NCBI GenBank assembly: GCA_029248755.1
Contig: JAQWIR010000020.1
Span: 1-64,000, forward strand
Length of the DNA: 64,000 bases
Reading direction: 5' to 3'
Source of the DNA: Porticoccaceae bacterium
GTDB taxonomy: Bacteria > Pseudomonadota > Gammaproteobacteria > Pseudomonadales > Porticoccaceae
In this document: piece by piece, positions 23,014 to 33,556 of the stretch
How the letters are laid out: each line of letters starts with the position of its first letter
Position numbering within the stretch: the stretch's first letter is position 1
Made by a program: the position numbers and the translations under genes
Notes under the pieces: model-generated
Seen by the model: only the letters and a program-made list of their open reading frames with translations
Databases searched by the model: none
What the model was told of the DNA's origin: nothing

Positions 23014-23621
23014 TGGAACATTATGTAAGTTTATTAGTTAGATCGATTTTTATCGATAACATTGCTCTTAGTATGTTTTTGGGAATGTGTACGTTTATTG
23101 CGGTGTCAAAAAAGATCAACGCGGCTATTGGTCTTGGAATTGCGGTTATTGTGGTACAAACCATTACGGTTCCCGTAAATTACCTACTAATGAACTACTT
23201 GCTTGCTGATGGAGCACTGGCCTGGGCTGGACTTCCTGATGTCAATCTAAGCTTTCTTGTTTATCTATGCTTTATTGGTGTGATTGCAGCCTTAGTTCAG
23301 ATACTAGAAATGGTATTGGATAAATATGTACCTGCTCTTTACAGTGCGCTGGGCGTTTTCTTGCCACTGATCACTGTAAACTGTGCCATTTTAGGTGGCT
23401 CGCTGCTTATGGCAGAGCGGGGTTATGGTTTCACTGAGAGTGTTGTTTATGGTATTGGCTCTGGTACTTCCTGGGCTTTAGCTATTGCAGTTTTGGCCGG
23501 TATTCGAGAAAAGCTAAAGTACAGCGATATTCCAGAAGGTTTACAGGGTTTGGGTATCGTTTTTATTACCGTAGGTTTGATTTCCTTAGGCTTTATGTCG
23601 TTTGGCGGCATTGACCTATAA
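23013..23621 (+). CDS. nqrE: Na+-NQR subunit E
   Basis: [16 protein letters not shown] and [13 protein letters not shown]; operon position. Confidence 0.97.
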   Translation: MEHYVSLLVRSIFIDNIALSMFLGMCTFIAVSKKINAAIGLGIAVIVVQTITVPVNYLLMNYLLADGALAWAGLPDVNLSFLVYLCFIGVIAALVQILEMVLDKYVPALYSALGVFLPLITVNCAILGGSLLMAERGYGFTESVVYGIGSGTSWALAIAVLAGIREKLKYSDIPEGLQGLGIVFITVGLISLGFMSFGGIDL

Positions 23622-23641
23622 AATTGGAGAATTAAAGCAGT

Positions 23642-24865
23642 ATGACGACTGAAATTATCCTAGGCGTAACCATGTTCACAGTTGTGATCTTGGCACTTGT
23701 CGCCTTTATTCTTGCCGCTCGTAGCAAACTGGTTGCTTCAGGTGATGTTAATATCGAAATTAATGGTGAAAAGACGATCACTGTTCCTGCTGGTGATAAG
23801 CTTTTGCAAACACTTTCAAATGCCGGCTTATTCTTGCCCTCTGCCTGTGGTGGCGGTGGAAGTTGCGCGCAGTGCAAATGTGTAGTGTCTGATGGTGGTG
23901 GCTCTATGCTGCCCACCGAAGAAGCACACTTCACTCGCAGAGAAGCTAATGAAGGTTGGAGACTTTCCTGCCAAGCACCGGTTAAACAGGATATGAAAGT
24001 TGAGGTCCCCGAAGAAGTATTTGGGGTAAAGCGCTGGGAATGTACCGTTGAATCAAACCCAAATGTGGCTACCTTTATTAAAGAGTTAACACTTCGTCTT
24101 CCTGAGGGCGAACACGTTGACTTTAAAGCCTGTGGTTATGTCCAGCTTGAATGCCCGCCTCATGTAGTTAACTACTCAGACTTTGATGTAGAAGACGAAT
24201 ATAAAGGTGACTGGGAGCGTTTTGGTCTTTATCAGTATTCATCTGAGGTTAAAGAGCCTCTTATACGAGCCTATTCAATGGCAAACTACCCTGAAGAACA
24301 GGGTGTTGTTAAATTTAACATTCGAATTGCCAGTCCGCCTCCAGGTTCTACCGGTATCCCGCCGGGCAAAATGTCCTCTTATGTGTTTAATCTAAAGGCT
24401 GGTGATAAGATTTCTGTTTATGGGCCATTTGGTGAATTCTTTGCCAAAGAGACCAAGGCTGAGATGGTATTTGTGGGTGGTGGTGCCGGAATGGCGCCAA
24501 TGCGATCGCATATTTTCGACCAACTTAAGCGTATTAATTCTGACCGAAAAATTAGTTTTTGGTACGGTGCTAGATCGCTTAAAGAATGCTTTTATGATGA
24601 TGAATATGATCAGTTGGCCGCAGAAAATGACAATTTTGATTGGCATCTCGCACTCTCTGATCCTCAACCCGAAGATAACTGGGATGGCCTTACAGGCTTT
24701 ATTCACAATGTACTTTTTGAGCAATATCTTAAAAATCATGAGGCCCCTGAAGATTGCGAATTCTATATGTGTGGGCCGCCCATGATGAATGTTGCTGTTA
24801 TTAAGATGTTAGAAGATCTCGGAGTCGAGCCAGAAAATATCATGCTTGATGACTTTGGTGGCTAG
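23642..24865 (+). CDS. nqrF: Na+-NQR subunit F
   Basis: 2Fe-2[13 protein letters not shown] and FAD/NADH reductase domain. Confidence 0.97.
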   Translation: MTTEIILGVTMFTVVILALVAFILAARSKLVASGDVNIEINGEKTITVPAGDKLLQTLSNAGLFLPSACGGGGSCAQCKCVVSDGGGSMLPTEEAHFTRREANEGWRLSCQAPVKQDMKVEVPEEVFGVKRWECTVESNPNVATFIKELTLRLPEGEHVDFKACGYVQLECPPHVVNYSDFDVEDEYKGDWERFGLYQYSSEVKEPLIRAYSMANYPEEQGVVKFNIRIASPPPGSTGIPPGKMSSYVFNLKAGDKISVYGPFGEFFAKETKAEMVFVGGGAGMAPMRSHIFDQLKRINSDRKISFWYGARSLKECFYDDEYDQLAAENDNFDWHLALSDPQPEDNWDGLTGFIHNVLFEQYLKNHEAPEDCEFYMCGPPMMNVAVIKMLEDLGVEPENIMLDDFGG

Positions 24866-25898
24866 ATATTCTAATGCAAGTGCCACGAGGCAAACTAACC
24901 TGTTTGCCTCGTGTTGTTGGTTAGTTATTTTAGCTAGCCTGTCCATAGTAGGCTGTAGCAGTAAGCCTGAAATTATAGAGATTTCAGGTAGTAAGATGGG
25001 TACCACTTACCATATTACAGTGATTGCTGATCAGTTGCCTCCCAGTGACATAGAGCAGCAAATCGATCAGCTACTTTCTAAGGTTGATCATTCAATGTCG
25101 ACCTACAAAAAAGACTCAGAAATTAGCCGCTTTAACCGATTAACTGTGGGTCAGCAGCTAGAAATTTCCCAAGAATTTGCCGATGTACTTCAGATCAGTC
25201 GCGAAATATGGCAGTTGAGTGAGGGTGCATTTGATCCTACATTAGGGCCATTGGTAGACCTTTGGGGTTTTGGTCCAAAAACGACTGGTGATTTAATCCC
25301 GTCTGACCAAGCTATTACCGCTGCTCTAAAAAATACTGGCTTTGACGGCGTTGTTTTAAAAGGTCTAACCTTAATCAAAAATAAGCCAGTTGCGCTTGAT
25401 TTGTCGGCTGTTGCCAAGGGATACGCGGTTGATCTAGTGTCGAATTATCTTGAGATGAACGCACTTCCAGACTATCTTGTTGAGGTTGGTGGTGAAATAC
25501 GGGTTAGTGGCTTCAATTCAGAAGGTACACCTTGGCGTGTGGCTATTGAGCAGCCTCAGCTATTGGCTTCGGTCAATAAAATTGTTGGTTTGACCGATAT
25601 GTCTATTGCTACATCAGGGGATTACAGAAATTATTTTGAGCGTGATGGTATAAGATATTCTCATACCATTAACCCTAAAACAGGCAAGCCAATTACTCAT
25701 AATCTTGCCTCGGTCACTGTATTAATAGACTCATGCGCTGAAGCGGATGCTTGGGCAACAGCTTTTTCGGTTTTGGGACCTGAGCAAAGTGTTGAATTGG
25801 CAGAAAAATTGGATTTGGCGATGTATATGTTGGTTCGTCAAAATGATCAATTTGTAGCTTCGTCTTCGCGTCTTTTTAAGTCTTATATTGATGAATAG
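24846..25898 (+). CDS. apbE: FAD:protein FMN transferase (lipoprotein)
   Basis: Lipobox [31 protein letters not shown]; overlaps the nqrF 3' end. Confidence 0.93.
   Translation: MMTLVARYSNASATRQTNLFASCCWLVILASLSIVGCSSKPEIIEISGSKMGTTYHITVIADQLPPSDIEQQIDQLLSKVDHSMSTYKKDSEISRFNRLTVGQQLEISQEFADVLQISREIWQLSEGAFDPTLGPLVDLWGFGPKTTGDLIPSDQAITAALKNTGFDGVVLKGLTLIKNKPVALDLSAVAKGYAVDLVSNYLEMNALPDYLVEVGGEIRVSGFNSEGTPWRVAIEQPQLLASVNKIVGLTDMSIATSGDYRNYFERDGIRYSHTINPKTGKPITHNLASVTVLIDSCAEADAWATAFSVLGPEQSVELAEKLDLAMYMLVRQNDQFVASSSRLFKSYIDE
24884..24913 (+). promoter_or_regulatory. Perfect 12-bp stem/6-nt loop hairpin at the nqrF-apbE boundary
   Basis: CACGAGGCAAAC-TAACCT-GTTTGCCTCGTG, an exact inverted repeat 19 nt after the nqrF stop. 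Confidence 0.75.
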
Positions 25899-25920
25899 AT
25901 ACACATAGGTTGACTATCAA

Positions 25921-26166
25921 ATGTTAGATGTTTTATTTGCAGTTGTAGGCTTCGTGATTTTGATTTCAGCAATGGCTGTGGGTGTCCTGCTAGGTCGTAA
26001 ACCTATTTCTGGCTCCTGCGGCGGTGTTGCCGCTGCGCTAGGTGAAAAGGACTATACCTGCGAAATCTGTGGTGATGATCCCAATAAATGTGATGAGATA
26101 TCTTCAGGCTCAAGTAATAGTGAGCAATTTATCGATGCCGCATTAAAAAAAGCTAAAGACCAGTAG
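25921..26166 (+). CDS. nqrM: Na+-NQR maturation protein NqrM
   Basis: SGSCGGVAA...CEICGDDPNKCDE; position after apbE. Confidence 0.92.
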   Translation: MLDVLFAVVGFVILISAMAVGVLLGRKPISGSCGGVAAALGEKDYTCEICGDDPNKCDEISSGSSNSEQFIDAALKKAKDQ

Positions 26167-26191
26167 TGCCAGAGTTGTACCCTTTAAGGGA

Positions 26192-27460
26192 TTGCTGTTT
26201 AATCTGTGCATGAAATCAAATCTCCCATTATATATAGGTATTCGATACGCTCTTAGTAAGCGCAAAGAAGGCTTCTTGTCGTTTATTTCAGGGTTTTCAT
26301 TTTGCGCTATGGCCATTGGCGTAATGACTTTAATCGTTGTACTTTCGGTGATGAATGGTTTTGATCGAGAAATTAAACAGCGGTTGCTTAATGTTATTCC
26401 TCATATTTCCTTAAAGCACGACAACAGTATTAGTCCGCAACAACTAAATCAGTTATCTAAACAGCTTAAAAGCAGCGACCCCAGAATTACCTCAATCATG
26501 CCTATTCTTGAAAACTATGCCATGTTGGCAAATAGTTCTCGTCAGCAGGGGGTATTATTAAAGGGTCTCGATGTTTCATGGGCTTCAGCTAAATTAGTAT
26601 CTGACAATATGTTGATGGGTGATATATCCCAATTACAGCCAAGAAGTTACGGCATCTTACTGGGTAGTCAGGCGGCAAGAAACTTAGGGGTTGGCCTTGG
26701 AGACAGTGTCGAAGTTATATTGCCTAAGCTTTCAGTTACCCCAGTAGGCACCTTTCCGCGATTAAAAATCATGAAAGTTATAGGGTTGTTTGAAGTAGGT
26801 GCACAAGTTGATGCAACGACTGCCTATATCAATGAGCGAGATGCCCGAAAATTGCTTCAGTTAGGCGATAATTACCAAGGTTTGCAGTTGGCATTAGAAG
26901 ATCCTTTTTTAGCTAATGACGTTATTAATTCAATGGCTTCAAATTTATCTAAAGATATGAGTATTGTTAGTTGGAGTGATCAGATGGCGACACTATTTCA
27001 GGCAATGCGAATGGAAAAATTAGTGGTTGGGTTGTTGTTGTCAGTCATTATCGCTGTAGCAGCATTCAATATTATTGCCTGTTTGGTGTTAATGGTTACA
27101 GATAAGCGAAAAGACATTGCTGTCTTAAGAACCTTGGGGGCTACATCACATCAAATTATGAGAATTTTTATTATTCAAGGCTCTGCTATAGGAATAGTTG
27201 GTGTGGCTTTGGGACTTATTCTAGGCTCTGTTATTGCATTGTATGTTGGTGATATTGTGGCTTTTTTTGAGCAGCTTACGGGCACATATATCTTTGACCC
27301 CACCGTCTTTATGATTAGCTCACTTCCCAGTAAACTTTTATTTTCAGATATTCTGCTAGTTGTGGCTGGCGCCTCAATTTTAAGCGTTCTAGCCACTATT
27401 TACCCAGCTTGGCGTGCAGGTCAGGTTCTGCCATCGGAGGCATTGCGGTATGACCGGTAA
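26192..27460 (+). CDS. lolC: Lipoprotein-releasing ABC transporter permease LolC
   Basis: LolC/E family (IGVMTLIVVLSVMNGFDREI; MacB-like C-terminus). Confidence 0.92.
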   Translation: MLFNLCMKSNLPLYIGIRYALSKRKEGFLSFISGFSFCAMAIGVMTLIVVLSVMNGFDREIKQRLLNVIPHISLKHDNSISPQQLNQLSKQLKSSDPRITSIMPILENYAMLANSSRQQGVLLKGLDVSWASAKLVSDNMLMGDISQLQPRSYGILLGSQAARNLGVGLGDSVEVILPKLSVTPVGTFPRLKIMKVIGLFEVGAQVDATTAYINERDARKLLQLGDNYQGLQLALEDPFLANDVINSMASNLSKDMSIVSWSDQMATLFQAMRMEKLVVGLLLSVIIAVAAFNIIACLVLMVTDKRKDIAVLRTLGATSHQIMRIFIIQGSAIGIVGVALGLILGSVIALYVGDIVAFFEQLTGTYIFDPTVFMISSLPSKLLFSDILLVVAGASILSVLATIYPAWRAGQVLPSEALRYDR

Positions 27461-28142
27461 AGTTATTTTAAGGGCAACAAATTTACAGCGCGATTATCAG
27501 CAGGGTAATTCGGGTGCACCATTGAGTGTTATTAAAGGAGTTGACCTCGAGATAATGCAGGGCGAGAAATTGGCCATTATGGGTGTTTCCGGTTCGGGCA
27601 AGTCAACCCTATTAAATTTAATGGGTGGCCTGGATAATCCTACTAGTGGCAGTGTGGTGCTTCAAGAAAAACAATGGAACGATCTTGATGCTACGCAACG
27701 AGCCGCTTGGCGCAATCAGCATATCGGGTTTGTGTATCAATTCCACCATTTGCTGGATGAGTTCAGTGCTCTAGAAAATGTATGTTTACCCGGATTAATA
27801 GGCGGGGGTTCTTCGGGAAGCGAAGAATACGCAAAAGAGTTATTAGCCAAAGTAGGTTTAGCCGATAGATTACATCATCGGCCATCGGAACTATCGGGTG
27901 GCGAATGCCAGCGAGTAGCTATAGCTCGTGCATTGGCCTGTAAGCCATCTTTGGTGCTAATGGATGAGCCTACAGGCAATCTTGACCCGAAGACCGCAGA
28001 ATCGGTTTTAAAGCTGTTAATGACGCTTAATGACGAGCTTAAAATAAGTTTTGTGGTTGTTACCCATGATTCACAGATTGCAAAACAATTAGATCGAACT
28101 ATTTGTTTGGTCAATGGTGTATTGGGGCCAAGCCTTGATTAG
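27450..28142 (+). CDS. lolD: Lipoprotein-releasing ABC transporter ATPase LolD
   Basis: Walker A GVSGSGKSTLLNLMGGLD and signature LSGGECQRVAIARAL; start refined to MTGKVILRA. Confidence 0.94.
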   Translation: MTGKVILRATNLQRDYQQGNSGAPLSVIKGVDLEIMQGEKLAIMGVSGSGKSTLLNLMGGLDNPTSGSVVLQEKQWNDLDATQRAAWRNQHIGFVYQFHHLLDEFSALENVCLPGLIGGGSSGSEEYAKELLAKVGLADRLHHRPSELSGGECQRVAIARALACKPSLVLMDEPTGNLDPKTAESVLKLLMTLNDELKISFVVVTHDSQIAKQLDRTICLVNGVLGPSLD

Positions 28143-29358
28143 AAACTTGCCTCTATTTATAGGCCTAAGGTATTTTTCATCGGGTGGCCGCAATAGCAAA
28201 TTAGTCTCTTTTATATCGCTACTGGCGCTATCAGGCTTATCTCTGGGTGTTGGCTTATTGATTCTAGTTCTGTCGGTTATGAATGGCTTTGATCGAGAGA
28301 TGCGCGAGCACATACTATCTGTTGTACCCCATGTGCAAATTATTAATTCAAATACTATGGGTGACGGGCAGTCCCAGCGTAAACTAATATCTAGCATCCC
28401 CAGTGTGGTGGAGGTTACCCCGTTTAATCAGGTTGAGGGTATTGTTTTTTCTCATAACAACACCAGACCGCTACAGCTTTTGGGTTTAGATCGAAATATT
28501 TTACCTAAGGGTTTAAAAACAGTCCTAGAAGAAGCAAATTTAACTATGCCTGCCGATGGTGAGTTACTGTTAGCTCAGCCAATAGTTGATTCACTTGGTC
28601 TCGCCTCAGGCCAATCGATTAATATTATTTTACCCTCCGATGCTAACCGCCGTGCAAAAATAGTATCACTGGTGCTAACCGGTATTTTTTCGACTCGAAC
28701 AGAAGTTGATCAAATGCTAGGCATTGTCTCGCTCAAACAGGCAGTGCTTATGGCGGGCAATAGGGATGAAATTTATGGTTTTAGAGTGCAGCTGGATGAC
28801 CTTTTTCAGTCGAGGGCTATGGCTCATCGTATTATTAATCAACTTCCCTACGGATTTACTTCAGTTGATTGGACTCAAAGTCATGGAAATCTCTATCAAG
28901 CTATACAATTATCGAGAAATATGGTCGCTCTATTAGTGTTTTTAATTGTAGGCATAGCGGCCTTTAATGTTATCTCAATGTTGATGATGATGGTGCTAAA
29001 TAAGCGCAAAGATATAGCTATTTTGCAAACCATGGGTGCCTCTAAAAAGCAGGTGCTCAATATTTTTCTAACTCAGGGTCTCCTTATAGCGCTTGTAGGT
29101 ATATCTATTGGAGTGATTATGGGCATTATAAGTTGTTATTGGGCGGCTGACTTGGTTCTTGCTGTAGAACATTTTATGGGTGCTCAACTGCTTGATACAT
29201 CAATTTATCCAATCGATTATGTACCTGTTGATCTTCGGTGGCATGATGTGATTTTCGTCTCGCTATCAGCGTTATTTCTTTCATTATTAGCGACTGTATA
29301 TCCTGCGGTAAAGGCTAGTAATACCATTCCTGCTGAGACGCTTAGATTCGAAAGTTAG
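28114..29358 (+). CDS. lolE: Lipoprotein-releasing ABC transporter permease LolE
   Basis: Second LolC/E-family permease in lolCDE; start may be ATG 28114 or TTG 28135. Confidence 0.9.
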   Translation: MVYWGQALIRNLPLFIGLRYFSSGGRNSKLVSFISLLALSGLSLGVGLLILVLSVMNGFDREMREHILSVVPHVQIINSNTMGDGQSQRKLISSIPSVVEVTPFNQVEGIVFSHNNTRPLQLLGLDRNILPKGLKTVLEEANLTMPADGELLLAQPIVDSLGLASGQSINIILPSDANRRAKIVSLVLTGIFSTRTEVDQMLGIVSLKQAVLMAGNRDEIYGFRVQLDDLFQSRAMAHRIINQLPYGFTSVDWTQSHGNLYQAIQLSRNMVALLVFLIVGIAAFNVISMLMMMVLNKRKDIAILQTMGASKKQVLNIFLTQGLLIALVGISIGVIMGIISCYWAADLVLAVEHFMGAQLLDTSIYPIDYVPVDLRWHDVIFVSLSALFLSLLATVYPAVKASNTIPAETLRFES

Positions 29359-29360
29359 GG

Positions 29361-29903
29361 CTACTCTTTGTCGCTTTGAGCGCGTTTTTCTTGTCGTTTC
29401 TGCCAGTTTTTAAGTACCTTCCAACGCCACAGCTGAAAAATAGCAAAGTAACTAATAACAGAAAGAACAATGCCTGATATAAGGCTGCCTAGTAGTAATG
29501 GCTTTAAAACGTCTGAGCCAAGGCTTTTAAACCACTGCCAATCCATTTGAGCTGAAAATTGAACAGACTGCGTATCAAGAATACTTGAACCTAGCTGATA
29601 GGTAAGGAAAAACATAGGTGGGATGGTGACTGGATTGCTTATCCATATCAAAATTACCCCTATAGGTAAATTGGCACCTAGCCAGTAGCATAACGCCACT
29701 GCAATTAATGTTTGCCCTGGCAGTGGTAAGAACGCGCAAAAAATGCCTATGGCAACAGCGAGGGATACTGAATGTCGATTGATGTGAAATAAATTTGGAT
29801 CTTTTGCCAGCGACTTTATCCATCGCAAAGAGCGCACTTCCAATAATTTATTGATATTGGGTAAAAAGCGATGAATTATTTTTTTTGGCATAGTATTGGG
29901 CAA
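29361..29903 (-). CDS. DUF2062 domain protein
   Basis: GIFCAFLPLPGQTLIAVALCYWLGANLPIGVILIWISNPVTIPP. Confidence 0.85.
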   Translation of the reverse strand: MPNTMPKKIIHRFLPNINKLLEVRSLRWIKSLAKDPNLFHINRHSVSLAVAIGIFCAFLPLPGQTLIAVALCYWLGANLPIGVILIWISNPVTIPPMFFLTYQLGSSILDTQSVQFSAQMDWQWFKSLGSDVLKPLLLGSLISGIVLSVISYFAIFQLWRWKVLKNWQKRQEKRAQSDKE

Positions 29904-30037
29904 AATGTTTTGTCTTCAGTAAGTTTATGTCGATTATCGCTGTGAGTCACTATCTTTCGCCCTATAACAGCGGACAGACGATATGAAGCAGGCTACAATA
30001 GACTAGTACTTTAATTATAGACATAGAGAAAAATTAA

Positions 30038-30994
30038 TTGAAAACCTTCGAAAATAACGCGCTACAGATTAAAGGCTTAGCTAAAACCTATGACAATAGC
30101 TTTCAAGCCCTTAAAGGGATAGATCTTGAGGTCTCACAAGGGGATTTTTTTGCGCTATTAGGGCCTAATGGAGCGGGTAAGTCGACTACTATAGGGGTTA
30201 TCTGCTCGCTGGTTCGAAAAACCAGTGGTAGCCTTAAAATATTCGGCATAGATATAGATCAAGATTTTAGTGCTGCCAAGCAATATGTCGGGGTAGTGCC
30301 ACAGGAGTTCAATTTTAATCAGTTTGAGAAGCCTATAGATATTCTGGTAACTCAAGCGGGTTATTATGGCATTCCAGCCCCTGTGGCCACAGAAAGGGCG
30401 TATAAGTACTTAAAGCTGTTAGGGTTATGGGAGAAGCACGATGTGCCTTCTAGAAGCCTATCGGGGGGAATGAAGCGCCGTCTAATGATTGCGCGAGCAC
30501 TTATTCATGAGCCTAAATTATTGGTTTTAGACGAGCCAACCGCCGGTGTTGATATTGAGCTTAGACGATCAATGTGGGGCTTTCTTGAAGACATTAATCG
30601 TCAGGGAACAACTATTATTTTAACCACTCATTATCTTGAGGAAGCTGAGCGCTTATGTCGTAATGTTGCCATTATAGATAAGGGAAAAATTGTCCAAAAT
30701 ACCAGTGTAAAAAACCTAATAAAACAGCTTAATAAAGAAACCTTTATCCTTGATATTAAAGGAGAAATTAACGATATTGATGCCATTGATGGCTATCCTT
30801 TAACCATGGTTGATAACAGTACTTTAGAGGTTGCAATCGATAAAGATAAGTCGCTAAATCAGCTTTTTAACCATCTGACTAATGAGGGTATAGAGATTAT
30901 TAGTATGCGTAATAAAGCCAATCGACTTGAAGAATTGTTTATTGATATGGTGGGAAAAAACCTAACAGCTGATGAGGTTTCTGAGGATGAATAA
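30038..30994 (+). CDS. ABC transporter ATP-binding protein (YadG-like)
   Basis: GPNGAGKSTTIGVI, LSGGMKRRLMIARAL. Confidence 0.92.
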   Translation: MKTFENNALQIKGLAKTYDNSFQALKGIDLEVSQGDFFALLGPNGAGKSTTIGVICSLVRKTSGSLKIFGIDIDQDFSAAKQYVGVVPQEFNFNQFEKPIDILVTQAGYYGIPAPVATERAYKYLKLLGLWEKHDVPSRSLSGGMKRRLMIARALIHEPKLLVLDEPTAGVDIELRRSMWGFLEDINRQGTTIILTTHYLEEAERLCRNVAIIDKGKIVQNTSVKNLIKQLNKETFILDIKGEINDIDAIDGYPLTMVDNSTLEVAIDKDKSLNQLFNHLTNEGIEIISMRNKANRLEELFIDMVGKNLTADEVSEDE

Positions 30995-31760
30995 TCAACA
31001 AAAATGGGTTGCCTTTGAGACCATTGTGCGCCGTGAAATTCGTCGCTTTATGCGAATTTGGCCACAAACACTGGTCCCGCCAGTTATAACCATGGCTTTG
31101 TATTTTGTTATATTTGGTAAATTAGTAGGGTCGCGCATCGGTGAAATGTCATCACTGCCTTATATTCAGTTTGTTGCCCCTGGTTTAATCATGATGTCTG
31201 TTATCACTAACTCTTATTCCAATGTAGTGTCGTCATTTTTTGGCTCAAAATTTCAAAGTAATATTGAAGAACTACTGGTATCACCAACCCCCAATTGGAT
31301 TATTTTAGTGGGTTATATCGTAGGGGGTATGGCTCGTGGCCTTGGCGTAGGGCTAATTGTTACCCTTTTATCTATCTATTTTGCTGACTTTAGTCTTTAC
31401 AGCTTGCCGGTGACTATTGGTATTGTGTTAATGACTTCGTTGATGTTTTCATTGGCGGGTCTTATCAATGCCATATTTGCCACAAGTTTTGATGATATAT
31501 CTATTATTCCGACTTTTGTTTTAACGCCACTTATTTATTTGGGTGGTGTTTTCTATTCTATTGAGCTTTTAACCGGTTTTTGGAAGTCTTTAACGCTATT
31601 AAACCCAATACTTTATATGGTGAATGCCTTTCGATATGGCATGGTTGGCATTACAGACATCAATATCGTTGGCTCATTTGCCATGGTCGGTCTTTTCTCT
31701 GCTCTATTATTCTTTTTGGCCTTGTGGCTGTTGGAAAAAGGCTCGAGGTTAAGAAGTTAA
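30972..31760 (+). CDS. ABC-2 type transporter permease (YadH-like)
   Basis: ABC2 permease hydrophobic profile; overlaps the upstream ATPase. Confidence 0.9.
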   Translation: MRFLRMNNQQKWVAFETIVRREIRRFMRIWPQTLVPPVITMALYFVIFGKLVGSRIGEMSSLPYIQFVAPGLIMMSVITNSYSNVVSSFFGSKFQSNIEELLVSPTPNWIILVGYIVGGMARGLGVGLIVTLLSIYFADFSLYSLPVTIGIVLMTSLMFSLAGLINAIFATSFDDISIIPTFVLTPLIYLGGVFYSIELLTGFWKSLTLLNPILYMVNAFRYGMVGITDINIVGSFAMVGLFSALLFFLALWLLEKGSRLRS

Positions 31761-32584
31761 TGGCTGATTATAGATTTACAGAATTAGGAAAAGACACAAG
31801 GTATAGCGATTCCTATAACCCCAGCTTACTGTGCCCTATACCTCGAGTGAAAGCACGACAAACATCTGATGAGTCGATGACGTTACCCTTTATTGGCGTT
31901 GATGTGTGGACAGCCTATGAGCTGTCTTGGTTGAATCTTGATGGGCTACCCCAAATAGCCATTGTTGAATTTATGGTTCCATGCGACAGTGACTCTATTG
32001 TCGAGTCTAAGTCTTTTAAGCTGTATTTAAATTCCTTTATACAGACTCAATTTGTTTCAATGGAAGCAGTTCAGGCTCAATTGGCCAAAGATTTGTCCGC
32101 TGCTACCGGTGCTGTGGTCGACGTAGTTTTGTATGAGATTTCAGAATATCAAGGTGTACAGCCCATCAGCGAGCCTCAGGGTCTATGTATTGACAGGCAA
32201 CCGTTGGTTATTGACGCTTACAGTCCAGATTCAAGTCTGTTGGCCCTTGAGAGCGACACAGAGGTTAATGAAACCCTTTATTCTCATTTGCTTAAAACAA
32301 ATTGTCCAGTTACAGATCAACCAGATTGGGCATCGGTCTATATTTTTTACAAGGGCCCCAAAATTGCTCGGGCAGGGCTACTAAAATATATAGTGTCATA
32401 CCGTCAACATCAGGATTTCCATGAGCAGTGCGTCGAGCAAATATTTTTAGATATTATGGCATCCTGTGCGCCCACCGAACTATCAGTTTATGCGCGCTAT
32501 ATGCGCAGAGGTGGCCTTGATATCAATCCATTTAGAAGTAACCATTCATCGCGACCGCCATTGTTTAGGCAGGTGCGTCAGTAA
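31760..32584 (+). CDS. queF: NADPH-dependent 7-cyano-7-deazaguanine reductase
   Basis: ESKSFKLYLNSFIQTQF, TNCPVTDQPDWASV; real start at MADYRFTELG. Confidence 0.95.
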   Translation: MADYRFTELGKDTRYSDSYNPSLLCPIPRVKARQTSDESMTLPFIGVDVWTAYELSWLNLDGLPQIAIVEFMVPCDSDSIVESKSFKLYLNSFIQTQFVSMEAVQAQLAKDLSAATGAVVDVVLYEISEYQGVQPISEPQGLCIDRQPLVIDAYSPDSSLLALESDTEVNETLYSHLLKTNCPVTDQPDWASVYIFYKGPKIARAGLLKYIVSYRQHQDFHEQCVEQIFLDIMASCAPTELSVYARYMRRGGLDINPFRSNHSSRPPLFRQVRQ

Positions 32585-33439
32585 TTAGGCAAGACTTGTT
32601 CTTAAAAACTCTGCAAGAAGATCAATAGCTTGGTTTTTAGTATTTTTACGGACGTTTAATAAGCTAATGCCCACAGTACCTAAGTCTGGATAACGCTGAG
32701 AGTGGGGGATGATCTTTAGATTTTCTGGCACTGTACTCTTGGCGAGTACAGTCACACCTAAACCTTCTTGTATTGCATATTGAATCCCGGTTAAATCAGG
32801 GATGTTATAGACAATCTGCCAAGGTTGCTTAATCTTCTTCAGTACCCTTATTGCTCTTTGGCGATAGATGCATCCTTCTGGAGCCACAATAAGAGGCATA
32901 GGCGGGGGTTTTTGGGCGTTATATTCAGGGCCTGACACCCAGACTAAATTATCAGTTTTGACTAGATTCTCTGATTCTTCTAATGGATTATTCTGCAGAG
33001 CTAAAATTAAATCATGAGCCGCTTTTCCCGAGCGGGATAAAAGCGTTTTGCTAAGTTCGCAGTTTACCTCAAGAGTTACATTGGGATAAGCCTTGGCAAA
33101 TCGACCAACAATTTTAGGTAAAAGAATGGTCGCAAACTCACTGGGAATGCCCAGTCGAACCTTACCCATCACAGTGCTTTTAGTGCATTCGCTAACCGCT
33201 AAGTCGTTCAGTGAAAGAATTTGTTTAGCATAATCATAAATAGATTCACCGGTACTTGATAGGCTGAGGTTTTTACCGTCCCTTATCAGTAGTGTTTCAT
33301 CCAGCATACCCTCAAGTCTATTGATCTGAAGGCTTATAGCTGGCTGTGATCTGCCCAATAGATCGCCGGCTTTTGTAAAACTATTAAATTCCACAACAGT
33401 GACAAAGGCGCGCAGTAAATCCATGGGTAAATTTTTCAT
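32585..33439 (-). CDS. LysR-family transcriptional regulator
   Basis: N-terminal HTH DLLRAFVTVVEFNSFTKAGDLLGRSQPAISLQINRLE. Confidence 0.93.
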   Translation of the reverse strand: MKNLPMDLLRAFVTVVEFNSFTKAGDLLGRSQPAISLQINRLEGMLDETLLIRDGKNLSLSSTGESIYDYAKQILSLNDLAVSECTKSTVMGKVRLGIPSEFATILLPKIVGRFAKAYPNVTLEVNCELSKTLLSRSGKAAHDLILALQNNPLEESENLVKTDNLVWVSGPEYNAQKPPPMPLIVAPEGCIYRQRAIRVLKKIKQPWQIVYNIPDLTGIQYAIQEGLGVTVLAKSTVPENLKIIPHSQRYPDLGTVGISLLNVRKNTKNQAIDLLAEFLRTSLA

Positions 33440-33556
33440 TGTTTGGACGCTTTTTAAGTATTTATAATATTAATGGAACCATTATATCTATTAATTTAAC
33501 TTATTTCATATCAAGTTATATTATTGCCTTATTCCATACACAAATTCGTTCTTCTT

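Noticed and set aside
33440-33556. Glycine riboswitch upstream of gcvT
   Set aside because: Region is short and AT-rich with no recognisable aptamer core.
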